Source: Tatumella terrea (GTDB taxonomy: Bacteria; Pseudomonadota; Gammaproteobacteria; Enterobacterales; Enterobacteriaceae). Taken from it: 64,000 nt of DNA. How positions within the stretch are numbered: the first letter of the stretch is position 1; every line of letters starts with the position of its first letter. The notes beneath the pieces are model-generated. The model had not been told where the DNA came from. It worked only from the letters and a program-made list of their open reading frames with translations, and ran no database searches. The DNA lies in NCBI RefSeq assembly GCF_039523755.1, contig NZ_BAAAFX010000010.1:62001-126000 (forward strand), written 5' to 3'. The position numbers and the translations under genes were made by a program. Below, one piece after another: positions 44,553-51,790 of this stretch.

Positions 44553-46505
44553 TTGAGTGACATGGCGAAAAACCTGATTCTCTGGCTAGTCATCGCGGTC
44601 GTACTGATGTCGGTATTCCAGAGCTTTGGGCCCAGCGAGTCGAATGGCCGGCGGGTTGATTATTCAACTTTCCTGTCGGAAGTGAACCAGGATCAGGTCC
44701 GCGAGGCACGTATTAACGGGCGTGAAATTAACGTTATCAAAAAGGACAGTGGTAAATATACGACTTATATCCCTGTCAACGATCCCAAGTTGCTCGACAA
44801 CCTGCTGACTAAAAATGTGAAAGTTGTCGGTGAGCCACCGGAAGAGCCAAGTCTGCTGACTTCAATCTTTATCTCCTGGTTCCCGATGCTGTTGCTGATA
44901 GGCGTGTGGATCTTCTTTATGCGCCAGATGCAGGGCGGTGGCGGTAAAGGCGCAATGTCTTTCGGTAAAAGTAAAGCGCGCATGCTGACCGAAGACCAGA
45001 TCAAAACGACGTTTGCTGATGTTGCCGGGTGTGATGAGGCAAAAGAAGAAGTCAGTGAACTGGTTGAGTATCTGCGTGAACCCAGCCGTTTCCAGAAATT
45101 AGGCGGAAAGATCCCTAAAGGCGTACTGATGGTAGGCCCTCCGGGGACCGGTAAAACCCTGCTGGCAAAAGCGATTGCAGGTGAAGCCAAAGTACCTTTC
45201 TTTACTATTTCCGGTTCAGATTTCGTCGAAATGTTCGTGGGTGTGGGTGCGTCCCGTGTCCGTGATATGTTCGAACAGGCGAAGAAAGCCGCACCTTGTA
45301 TCATCTTTATCGATGAGATCGATGCCGTAGGCCGTCAGCGCGGTGCAGGTCTGGGTGGCGGACACGATGAACGTGAACAAACCCTGAACCAGATGCTGGT
45401 TGAGATGGATGGTTTTGAAGGTAACGAAGGTATCATCGTTATTGCCGCGACTAACCGTCCGGATGTTCTTGACCCTGCGTTACTGCGTCCGGGACGATTC
45501 GACCGTCAGGTGGTTGTCGGTTTACCGGATGTCCGTGGCCGTGAGCAGATCCTGAAAGTCCATATGCGTCGCGTTCCTCTGGCAACAGATATCGATGCTG
45601 CGATCATCGCCCGCGGAACTCCGGGCTTCTCCGGGGCAGACCTGGCGAACCTGGTCAACGAAGCTGCACTGTTTGCCGCCCGTGGTAACAAACGTGTCGT
45701 CTCCATGGTTGAGTTTGAGAAAGCGAAAGACAAAATCATGATGGGTGCGGAACGTCGCTCAATGGTTATGACCGAAGCTCAGAAAGAGTCCACGGCTTAC
45801 CATGAAGCGGGCCATGCGATTATTGGTCGTCTGGTGCCGGAACACGATCCGGTACACAAAGTGACCATTATTCCGCGCGGACGCGCACTGGGTGTGACCT
45901 TCTTCCTGCCGGAAGGCGATGCTATCAGTGCCAGCCGTCAGAAACTCGAAAGTCAGATTTCCACGCTGTACGGTGGTCGTCTGGCAGAAGAGATTATCTA
46001 TGGGGCTGAACGTGTTTCGACCGGTGCGTCTAACGATATTAAAGTGGCCACCAACCTGGCACGTAACATGGTAACGCAATGGGGCTTCTCAGAAAAACTG
46101 GGTCCACTGCTGTACGCGGAAGAAGAAGGTGAAGTCTTCCTCGGCCGTTCAGTCGCCAAAGCGAAACACATGTCAGATGAGACAGCACGTATTATCGACC
46201 AGGAAGTGAAACATCTGATCGACAGCAACTATGATCGTGCACGTACGCTACTGAATGAGAACATGGATATCCTCCATGCCATGAAAGATGCGCTGATGAA
46301 GTACGAAACCATAGATGCCCCTCAGATCGATGATTTGATGGCCCGTCGTGATGTTCGTCCGCCAGCCGGTTGGGAAGAGCCGAAAAACAACGGTTCTTCG
46401 TCCGACGGTAACAGCGGTACGCCTGCACCTCAGCCTCCGCGTCCGGTTGATGAACCGCGCACTGAGAACCCAGGTAATACAATGTGTGAATCATTCGATA
46501 AATAA
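44553..46505 (+). CDS. ftsH: ATP-dependent zinc metalloprotease FtsH
   Basis: FtsH is the essential inner-membrane AAA protease that degrades LpxC, sigma-32 and damaged membrane proteins. From the TTG start the protein has 650 residues: two membrane helices (about 5-22 and 100-120), Walker A GPPGTGKT (195-202), the SRH region and the zinc site His417-EAGH-421. The TTG at 44553 is placed well after GAGG; the ATG at 44562 (MAKNLIL), used in E. coli annotation, is nine bases further on and also possible. The C-terminal tail is Asn/Ser/Pro-rich and variable. Confidence 0.97.
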   Translation: MSDMAKNLILWLVIAVVLMSVFQSFGPSESNGRRVDYSTFLSEVNQDQVREARINGREINVIKKDSGKYTTYIPVNDPKLLDNLLTKNVKVVGEPPEEPSLLTSIFISWFPMLLLIGVWIFFMRQMQGGGGKGAMSFGKSKARMLTEDQIKTTFADVAGCDEAKEEVSELVEYLREPSRFQKLGGKIPKGVLMVGPPGTGKTLLAKAIAGEAKVPFFTISGSDFVEMFVGVGASRVRDMFEQAKKAAPCIIFIDEIDAVGRQRGAGLGGGHDEREQTLNQMLVEMDGFEGNEGIIVIAATNRPDVLDPALLRPGRFDRQVVVGLPDVRGREQILKVHMRRVPLATDIDAAIIARGTPGFSGADLANLVNEAALFAARGNKRVVSMVEFEKAKDKIMMGAERRSMVMTEAQKESTAYHEAGHAIIGRLVPEHDPVHKVTIIPRGRALGVTFFLPEGDAISASRQKLESQISTLYGGRLAEEIIYGAERVSTGASNDIKVATNLARNMVTQWGFSEKLGPLLYAEEEGEVFLGRSVAKAKHMSDETARIIDQEVKHLIDSNYDRARTLLNENMDILHAMKDALMKYETIDAPQIDDLMARRDVRPPAGWEEPKNNGSSSDGNSGTPAPQPPRPVDEPRTENPGNTMCESFDK

Positions 46506-46525
46506 GATGATTTCGCGTTAAAATG

Positions 46526-46552
46526 AAACCCCGGCCTGTCCGGGGTTTTTTA
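46526..46552 (+). terminator. Rho-independent terminator between ftsH and folP
   Basis: AAACCCCGG and CCGGGGTTTTTT form a stem with a short loop, directly after ftsH. folP starts 34 bases later, so its expression should rely on read-through or its own promoter. Confidence 0.85.
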
Positions 46553-46585
46553 TTGCCTTTTTTTGCCGCAGGGAGAAGTTGCTCA

Positions 46586-47419
46586 ATGAAGCTGTATGCC
46601 CGGGATTCCGAACTCGACCTCTCATTTCCCCATGTGATGGGAATACTCAATGTGACACCGGATTCATTTTCAGACGGGGGAAATCATGCCACACTGTCTG
46701 ATGCCATTACCCATACCAATGAAATGGTTATTGCCGGTGCCACTATCATTGATGTCGGTGGTGAGTCTACCCGGCCAGGCGCAGCCGAAGTCAGCGTTGA
46801 GCAGGAGCTTGAACGGGTGATCCCGGTCGTCACCGAAATAGCCCGTCGCTTTGAAGTCTGGATCTCCGTGGATACGTCACGCCCGGAAGTGATCCGCGAA
46901 GCGGCCCGGGCGGGAGCGCATCTCATTAATGATGTGCGTGCCTTACAGGTGCCGGGGGCACTGTCGGCAGCGGCAGAGACCGGGCTGCCGGTCTGTCTGA
47001 TGCATATGCAGGGGCAACCGGAAACCATGCAGAACGCGCCCGGCTATACCGATGTGATTGCGGAAGTGGACCATTTTTTTACAGAACATATTGCACGCTG
47101 TCTCGAAGGCGGCATAAAAAAAGAGAATCTCCTGCTCGACCCGGGCTTTGGTTTCGGTAAAAATCTCGGACATAACTATCAGTTGCTGGCCAGTCTGCAC
47201 CATTTCCACCATTTCGGCCTGCCATTGCTGGTGGGAATGTCACGTAAATCGATGATTGGACAGCTGCTGAATGTCGGACCGAACCAGCGTCTGAGCGGGA
47301 GCCTGGCATGTGCGGTGATTGCCGCGATGCAGAGGGCACACATCGTCCGTGTCCATGATGTTAAAGAAAGTGTTGAGGCGCTGCGGGTTGCGGAAGCCAC
47401 ATTAAGAGCGAAAGGATAA
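46586..47419 (+). CDS. folP: Dihydropteroate synthase
   Basis: FolP joins p-aminobenzoate to hydroxymethyl-dihydropterin diphosphate in folate synthesis and is the sulfonamide target. The 277 residues have the pterin-binding signatures MGILNVTPDSFSDGG and DVGGESTRPGA. The ATG at 46586 follows GGGAGAAG; the longer frame begins within the terminator and is rejected. glmM follows after four bases. Confidence 0.97.
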   Translation: MKLYARDSELDLSFPHVMGILNVTPDSFSDGGNHATLSDAITHTNEMVIAGATIIDVGGESTRPGAAEVSVEQELERVIPVVTEIARRFEVWISVDTSRPEVIREAARAGAHLINDVRALQVPGALSAAAETGLPVCLMHMQGQPETMQNAPGYTDVIAEVDHFFTEHIARCLEGGIKKENLLLDPGFGFGKNLGHNYQLLASLHHFHHFGLPLLVGMSRKSMIGQLLNVGPNQRLSGSLACAVIAAMQRAHIVRVHDVKESVEALRVAEATLRAKG

Positions 47420-47423
47420 CAGT

Positions 47424-48758
47424 ATGAGTGAGCGTAAATATTTCGGCACCGATGGGATTCGCGGCAAGGTCGGGGAAGCGCCGATTACGCCAGACTTTGT
47501 ACTCCGCTTAGGCTGGGCGGCCGGAAAGGTATTAGCCCGCCACGGCTCTAAGACAATTATTATCGGTAAAGACACGCGGATTTCCGGCTATATGCTGGAA
47601 TCCGCGCTGGAAGCCGGGCTCGCCGCGGCGGGACTCTCTGCGGCCTTTACCGGACCAATGCCGACGCCGGCGATTGCTTACCTGACCCGTACCTTCCGCG
47701 CAGAAGCCGGTATTGTGATCTCCGCCTCCCATAATCCGTTCGATGATAATGGTATTAAGTTCTTTTCGACAGAAGGGACAAAACTGCCTGATGATGTCGA
47801 AACCGCTATCGAACTGGAAATGGAAAAAACGATCACCTGTGTGCCTTCCGCCGAACTCGGCAGAGCCAGCCGGATTGTGGATGCCGCAGGCCGGTATATT
47901 GAGTTCTGTAAGGGGACGTTCCCGAGCGAACTGAACCTGAATGGTCTGAAAATTGTGGTCGACTGTGCGAACGGGGCAACCTACCACATTGCACCTAACG
48001 TCCTCCGGGAGCTGGGGGCGGAAGTTATTACCATTGCGGCACAGCCGGATGGGATGAACATCAATAAAGAGTGTGGTGCCACCGATCTGCGTTTACTTCA
48101 GCAACGGGTACTGGCAGAAAAAGCGCACGTGGGGATCGCTTATGACGGCGATGGCGATCGCATTATGATGGTGGACCATGAGGGCAACCAGGTCGACGGT
48201 GACCAGATCCTCTATATCATTGCCCGCGAAAAACTTCGCCAGGGGAACCTGCGTGGCGGTGTCGTCGGGACGCTGATGAGCAATATCGGCCTGGAGCTGG
48301 CACTGAAACAGCTAGGGATCCCGTTTGCCCGGGCGAAAGTGGGTGACCGCTATGTGCTGGAAAAACTGCAGGAAAAGGGCTGGCAACTGGGGGCAGAAAA
48401 CTCGGGCCATGTCATTTTACTGGATAAAACGACCACCGGAGACGGCATCGTGGCCGGTCTGCAGGTATTAACGGCGATGGTACGTAATCACATGAGTCTG
48501 CATGACTTATGCAGCGGTATGAAATTATTACCGCAGGTACTGGTGAACGTACGCTTTAGCGGGGATTCCGACCCGCTCACTTCGGATTCCGTAAAAGCGG
48601 TGACCGAAGCGGTCGAAAAAGAACTGGGTAGCCGGGGCCGTGTACTGTTGCGCAAATCGGGCACAGAACCTCTGATCCGGGTCATGGTGGAAGGGGAAGA
48701 TCGACAGCAGGTGACCTTGCTGGCGAACCGGATTGCCGATGCGGTGAAAGCGGGTTAA
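47424..48758 (+). CDS. glmM: Phosphoglucosamine mutase
   Basis: GlmM converts glucosamine 6-phosphate to glucosamine 1-phosphate for UDP-GlcNAc. The 444 residues include the phosphoserine Ser102 in ISASHNPFDDNG, the magnesium loop DGDGDR and the C-terminal phosphate-binding RKSGTEPLIRVM. It is coupled closely to folP. Its substrate pool links it in function to rapZ at the other end of the window. Confidence 0.98.
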   Translation: MSERKYFGTDGIRGKVGEAPITPDFVLRLGWAAGKVLARHGSKTIIIGKDTRISGYMLESALEAGLAAAGLSAAFTGPMPTPAIAYLTRTFRAEAGIVISASHNPFDDNGIKFFSTEGTKLPDDVETAIELEMEKTITCVPSAELGRASRIVDAAGRYIEFCKGTFPSELNLNGLKIVVDCANGATYHIAPNVLRELGAEVITIAAQPDGMNINKECGATDLRLLQQRVLAEKAHVGIAYDGDGDRIMMVDHEGNQVDGDQILYIIAREKLRQGNLRGGVVGTLMSNIGLELALKQLGIPFARAKVGDRYVLEKLQEKGWQLGAENSGHVILLDKTTTGDGIVAGLQVLTAMVRNHMSLHDLCSGMKLLPQVLVNVRFSGDSDPLTSDSVKAVTEAVEKELGSRGRVLLRKSGTEPLIRVMVEGEDRQQVTLLANRIADAVKAG

Positions 48759-48779
48759 TCCGTTCCGGAAAAAGGGGGT

Positions 48780-48816
48780 TGCCGATAAAAACATCAGAGT
48801 GGTGATTTTATCGGCA
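48780..48816. other. Long hairpin downstream of glmM
   Basis: TGCCGATAAAA (48780-48790) and TTTTATCGGCA (48806-48816) pair perfectly over 11 bases, and the inner CATCA/TGGTG can extend the stem after one A-A mismatch, leaving a GAG loop. No T tract follows on the plus strand. It may protect the folP-glmM 3' end or stop transcription weakly. Confidence 0.6.
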
Positions 48817-48842
48817 GTCGGAATCTGCAAAGAAAATTGCTC

Positions 48843-48871
48843 TTGCAGAGAATCACGCCATTGGTTAGTAT
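48843..48871 (+). promoter_or_regulatory. Likely sigma-70 promoter of secG
   Basis: TTGCAG (48843-48848), a 17-base spacer and TAGTAT (48866-48871), about 90 bases before secG. Confidence 0.5.
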
Positions 48872-48960
48872 TCAGACCCGCTTCTGATAGGTACTCTGTT
48901 ATCTGTCGGCGCAAGGTGAAGCTTTAACTGTACGGTGGCGTACAAGGAAACAGGTCAATT

Positions 48961-49296
48961 ATGTACGAAGCTCTTTTAGTTGTTTTCCTTCTGGTAGCAC
49001 TTGGCCTTATCGGCATGGTAATGCTGCAGCAAGGTAAAGGCGCTGATATGGGAGCATCTTTTGGTGCTGGTGCGTCAGGTACACTGTTTGGTTCGAATGG
49101 GTCTGGTAACTTCATGACTCGCACAACCGGCATTCTGGCTGCGCTGTTCTTTATAATGAGTCTGCTCCTTGGCAACATGAACACCAACAAAAGCGCCAAA
49201 GGAAGTGAGTGGGAAAACCTGAGTGCCCCTGCGAAGTCTGAACAGACCCAGCAACCGGCTAAACCGGCAGCACCAGGCAGCGATATCCCGCAGTAA
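48961..49296 (+). CDS. secG: Protein translocase subunit SecG
   Basis: SecG is a small inner-membrane subunit that speeds SecYEG translocation. The 111 residues have two membrane helices (about 3-22 and 53-72) around the conserved GKGADMGASFGAGASGTLFG, then a polar tail. AAGGAAA precedes the ATG. tRNA-Leu follows, as in E. coli. Confidence 0.97.
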   Translation: MYEALLVVFLLVALGLIGMVMLQQGKGADMGASFGAGASGTLFGSNGSGNFMTRTTGILAALFFIMSLLLGNMNTNKSAKGSEWENLSAPAKSEQTQQPAKPAAPGSDIPQ

Positions 49297-49365
49297 GCAG
49301 TAAACGAAGCAGTATCAGCAGTACCCTTACTTTCGACGGCTGGTTTCTCCGGCGTCTTAAGCAGT

Positions 49366-49452
49366 ACCGAGGTGGTGGAATTGGTAGACACGCTACCTTG
49401 AGGTGGTAGTGCCCAATTGGGCTTACGGGTTCAAGTCCCGTCCTCGGTACCA
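49366..49452 (+). tRNA. leuU: tRNA-Leu (anticodon GAG)
   Basis: An 87-base class II tRNA with a long variable arm (TGCCCAATTGGGCTTA). The anticodon stem CTACC/GGTAG encloses TTGAGGT with anticodon GAG at 49400-49402. The acceptor stem ACCGAGG/CCTCGGT is fully paired, and CCA is encoded (ending 49452). The first base is A, where remembered E. coli leuU has G. It directly follows secG. Confidence 0.97.
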
Positions 49453-49464
49453 ATTCAGTTTAAC

Positions 49465-49493
49465 TTGCAATTATTGCATGTTCGGCGTAAAAT
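49465..49493 (+). promoter_or_regulatory. Promoter of metY-rimP-nusA-infB
   Basis: TTGCAA (49465-49470), a 17-base spacer and TAAAAT (49488-49493), followed by a GC-rich discriminator typical of stringently controlled tRNA promoters. The expected start is about ten bases before the tRNA. Confidence 0.8.
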
Positions 49494-49508
49494 TCGCCAC
49501 GTTTCGGA

Positions 49509-49585
<77 letters not shown>

Positions 49586-49703
49586 CTTTCCCTTAGAGTT
49601 GTTTTTCAAAAGACCAGCAGGTATCCTTTCTCACCTGATTTTGAAAAAAACTCTTTTGGTATGTGTTTCTGTCGCATGGCGACAAACACAGGGTCCAGTG
49701 ATA

Positions 49704-49731
49704 AAAAGCCCCGAATATTCGGGGTTTTTTG
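49704..49731 (+). terminator. Intra-operon terminator between metY and rimP (first)
   Basis: AAAAAGCCCCGAATATTCGGGGTTTTTT is a near-perfect inverted repeat with a T tract. It probably ends most metY transcripts; read-through into rimP-nusA is controlled by NusA in E. coli. Confidence 0.88.
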
Positions 49732-49752
49732 TTATCAGGTAATCGTGATTTT

Positions 49753-49773
49753 GGGCTTCAGGCCCTTTTTTTA
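49753..49773 (+). terminator. Intra-operon terminator before rimP (second)
   Basis: GGGCTTCAGGCCC followed by TTTTTTT: a short hairpin 17 bases before the rimP start. Two terminators in series suggest strong attenuation of the downstream genes. Confidence 0.7.
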
Positions 49774-49789
49774 TGTCTTGGGGGTGGGC

Positions 49790-50242
49790 TTGTCCACATT
49801 AGAACAAAAATTAACAGAATTAATCACTGCTCCGGTAGAAGCGCTCGGCTACGAACTGGTTGGTATTGAGTTCGTCCGCGGTCGTACCTCGACTCTGCGT
49901 ATCTACATTGATAGTGAGGATGGCATCAATGTTGATGATTGTGCTGATGTCAGCCGCCAGGTAAGCGCCGTTATGGATGTCGAAGATCCGGTGACAGTCG
50001 CTTATAACCTTGAAGTTTCCTCACCAGGTCTTGAAAGACCACTGTTCACTGCCGCACACTACCAGCGTTTCATCGGCGATGAAGTCAGCCTGGTATTGCG
50101 CATCGCGGTGCAGAACCGCCGTAAATGGCAAGGTATCATTAAAGCCGTAGAAGGTGAGATGGTGACCGTGACCGTCGAGGGTAATGATGAAGTATTCGCG
50201 CTGAACAATATTCAGAAAGCGAATCTGGTCCCCCATTTTTAA
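49790..50242 (+). CDS. rimP: Ribosome maturation factor RimP
   Basis: RimP helps mature the 30S subunit. The TTG at 49790, after GGGGGTGG, gives the 150-residue protein beginning STLEQKLTELITAPVEALGY, as in E. coli, which also uses TTG; a longer frame from 49661 would cross both terminators. The GIEFVRGRTSTLRIYID core and C-terminal SH3-like domain are conserved. nusA follows after 24 bases. Confidence 0.97.
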   Translation: MSTLEQKLTELITAPVEALGYELVGIEFVRGRTSTLRIYIDSEDGINVDDCADVSRQVSAVMDVEDPVTVAYNLEVSSPGLERPLFTAAHYQRFIGDEVSLVLRIAVQNRRKWQGIIKAVEGEMVTVTVEGNDEVFALNNIQKANLVPHF

Positions 50243-50266
50243 ACGTCCGGATTGAGGCTAACCAGG

Positions 50267-51772
50267 ATGAACAAAGAAATCTTAGCTGTTGTAGAAGCCG
50301 TTTCTAACGAGAAATCTCTGCCGCGCGAAAAAATTTTTGAAGCGCTGGAAAGTGCGCTTGCAACGGCCACAAAGAAAAAATACGAACAGGAAATCGATGT
50401 TCGTGTTTGTATTGATCGTAAAAGTGGTGACTTTGATACCTTCCGTCGTTGGCTTGTCGTTGAAGAAGTGACGCAGCCTACCCGTGAAATCACGCTGGAC
50501 GCTGCGAAATTCGAAGACGAAAACCTCAATCCAGGCGATTTTGTTGAAGATCAGATCGAGTCAGTCACTTTTGACCGTATCACCACCCAGACAGCGAAAC
50601 AGGTCATTGTCCAGAAAGTACGTGAAGCTGAACGTGCGATGGTCGTCGACCAGTTCCGTGAGCAGGAAGGTGAAATCATCACCGGTGTGGTGAAAAAAGT
50701 TAACCGTGACAATATCTCACTGGAAGTCCGCCCGACCGATGGTTCTAATACCAGCGCGGAAGCGGTCATCATCCGTGAAGATATGCTGCCACGTGAAAAC
50801 TTCCGTCCGGGTGACCGTATCCGCGGTATTCTCTATGCCGTCCGTCCGGAAGCCCGCGGAGCGCAACTGTTCGTCAGCCGCTCTAAACCTGAAATGCTGA
50901 AAGAACTGTTCCGCATTGAGGTGCCGGAAATCGGCGAAGAAGTGATCGAGATTAAAGGTGCGGCCCGTGATCCGGGGTCCCGTGCGAAAATCGCAGTAAA
51001 AACGAATGACAAACGTATCGATCCGGTGGGTGCCTGTGTAGGTATGCGCGGAGCTCGTGTGCAGGCCGTTTCCAGTGAACTGGGCGGTGAGCGTATCGAT
51101 ATCGTGCTGTGGGATGATAATCCGGCACAGTTTGTTATCAATGCCATGGCCCCTGCTGATGTCGCCTCCATTGTTGTGGACGAAGATAATCACACCATGG
51201 ATATCGCTGTTGAAGCCGGTAATCTGGCCCAGGCGATCGGTCGTAATGGCCAAAACGTACGTTTAGCCTCACAGCTGAGTGGCTGGGAACTGAACGTGAT
51301 GACAGTTGATGACCTGCAGGCGAAGCATCAGGCAGAAGCACATGCAGCCATCGATATGTTCACAAAACACCTCGATATCGACGAGGAATTTGCCACTGCA
51401 CTGGTAGAAGAAGGGTTCTCTACTCTGGAAGAACTGGCCTATGTGCCGGTCGATGAGCTGCTGGAAATCGATGGGCTCGATGAAGAGATGGTAGAGGCTC
51501 TGCGTGAACGAGCTAAAAATGCGTTGACCACCCTGGCGTTAGCGAAAGAAGAGAGTTTAGGCAACCAGAAACCTGCGGATGACTTACTGGCACTGCAGGA
51601 TATGGATAAAGACCTGGCCTATCGTCTGGCCGCTAAAGGCGTCTGCACTCTGGAAGATTTAGCTGAACAGGGTATCGACGACCTCGCAGATATTGAAGGG
51701 CTCTCCTCAGAGAAAGCCGGTGAGCTAATTATGGCTGCACGTAATATCTGCTGGTTTGGCGGCGACGCATAA
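50267..51772 (+). CDS. nusA: Transcription termination/antitermination factor NusA
   Basis: NusA binds RNA polymerase and modulates pausing, termination and antitermination. The 501 residues (495 in E. coli) show an N-terminal polymerase-binding domain, an S1 domain, two KH domains (RIDPVGACVGMRGARVQ; AIGRNGQNVRLAS) and two C-terminal acidic repeats, ending ICWFGGDA. The ATG at 50267 follows CCAGG and matches MNKEILAVVEAV. Confidence 0.98.
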   Translation: MNKEILAVVEAVSNEKSLPREKIFEALESALATATKKKYEQEIDVRVCIDRKSGDFDTFRRWLVVEEVTQPTREITLDAAKFEDENLNPGDFVEDQIESVTFDRITTQTAKQVIVQKVREAERAMVVDQFREQEGEIITGVVKKVNRDNISLEVRPTDGSNTSAEAVIIREDMLPRENFRPGDRIRGILYAVRPEARGAQLFVSRSKPEMLKELFRIEVPEIGEEVIEIKGAARDPGSRAKIAVKTNDKRIDPVGACVGMRGARVQAVSSELGGERIDIVLWDDNPAQFVINAMAPADVASIVVDEDNHTMDIAVEAGNLAQAIGRNGQNVRLASQLSGWELNVMTVDDLQAKHQAEAHAAIDMFTKHLDIDEEFATALVEEGFSTLEELAYVPVDELLEIDGLDEEMVEALRERAKNALTTLALAKEESLGNQKPADDLLALQDMDKDLAYRLAAKGVCTLEDLAEQGIDDLADIEGLSSEKAGELIMAARNICWFGGDA

Positions 51773-51790
51773 CAAACAGGAAGGAACAGC

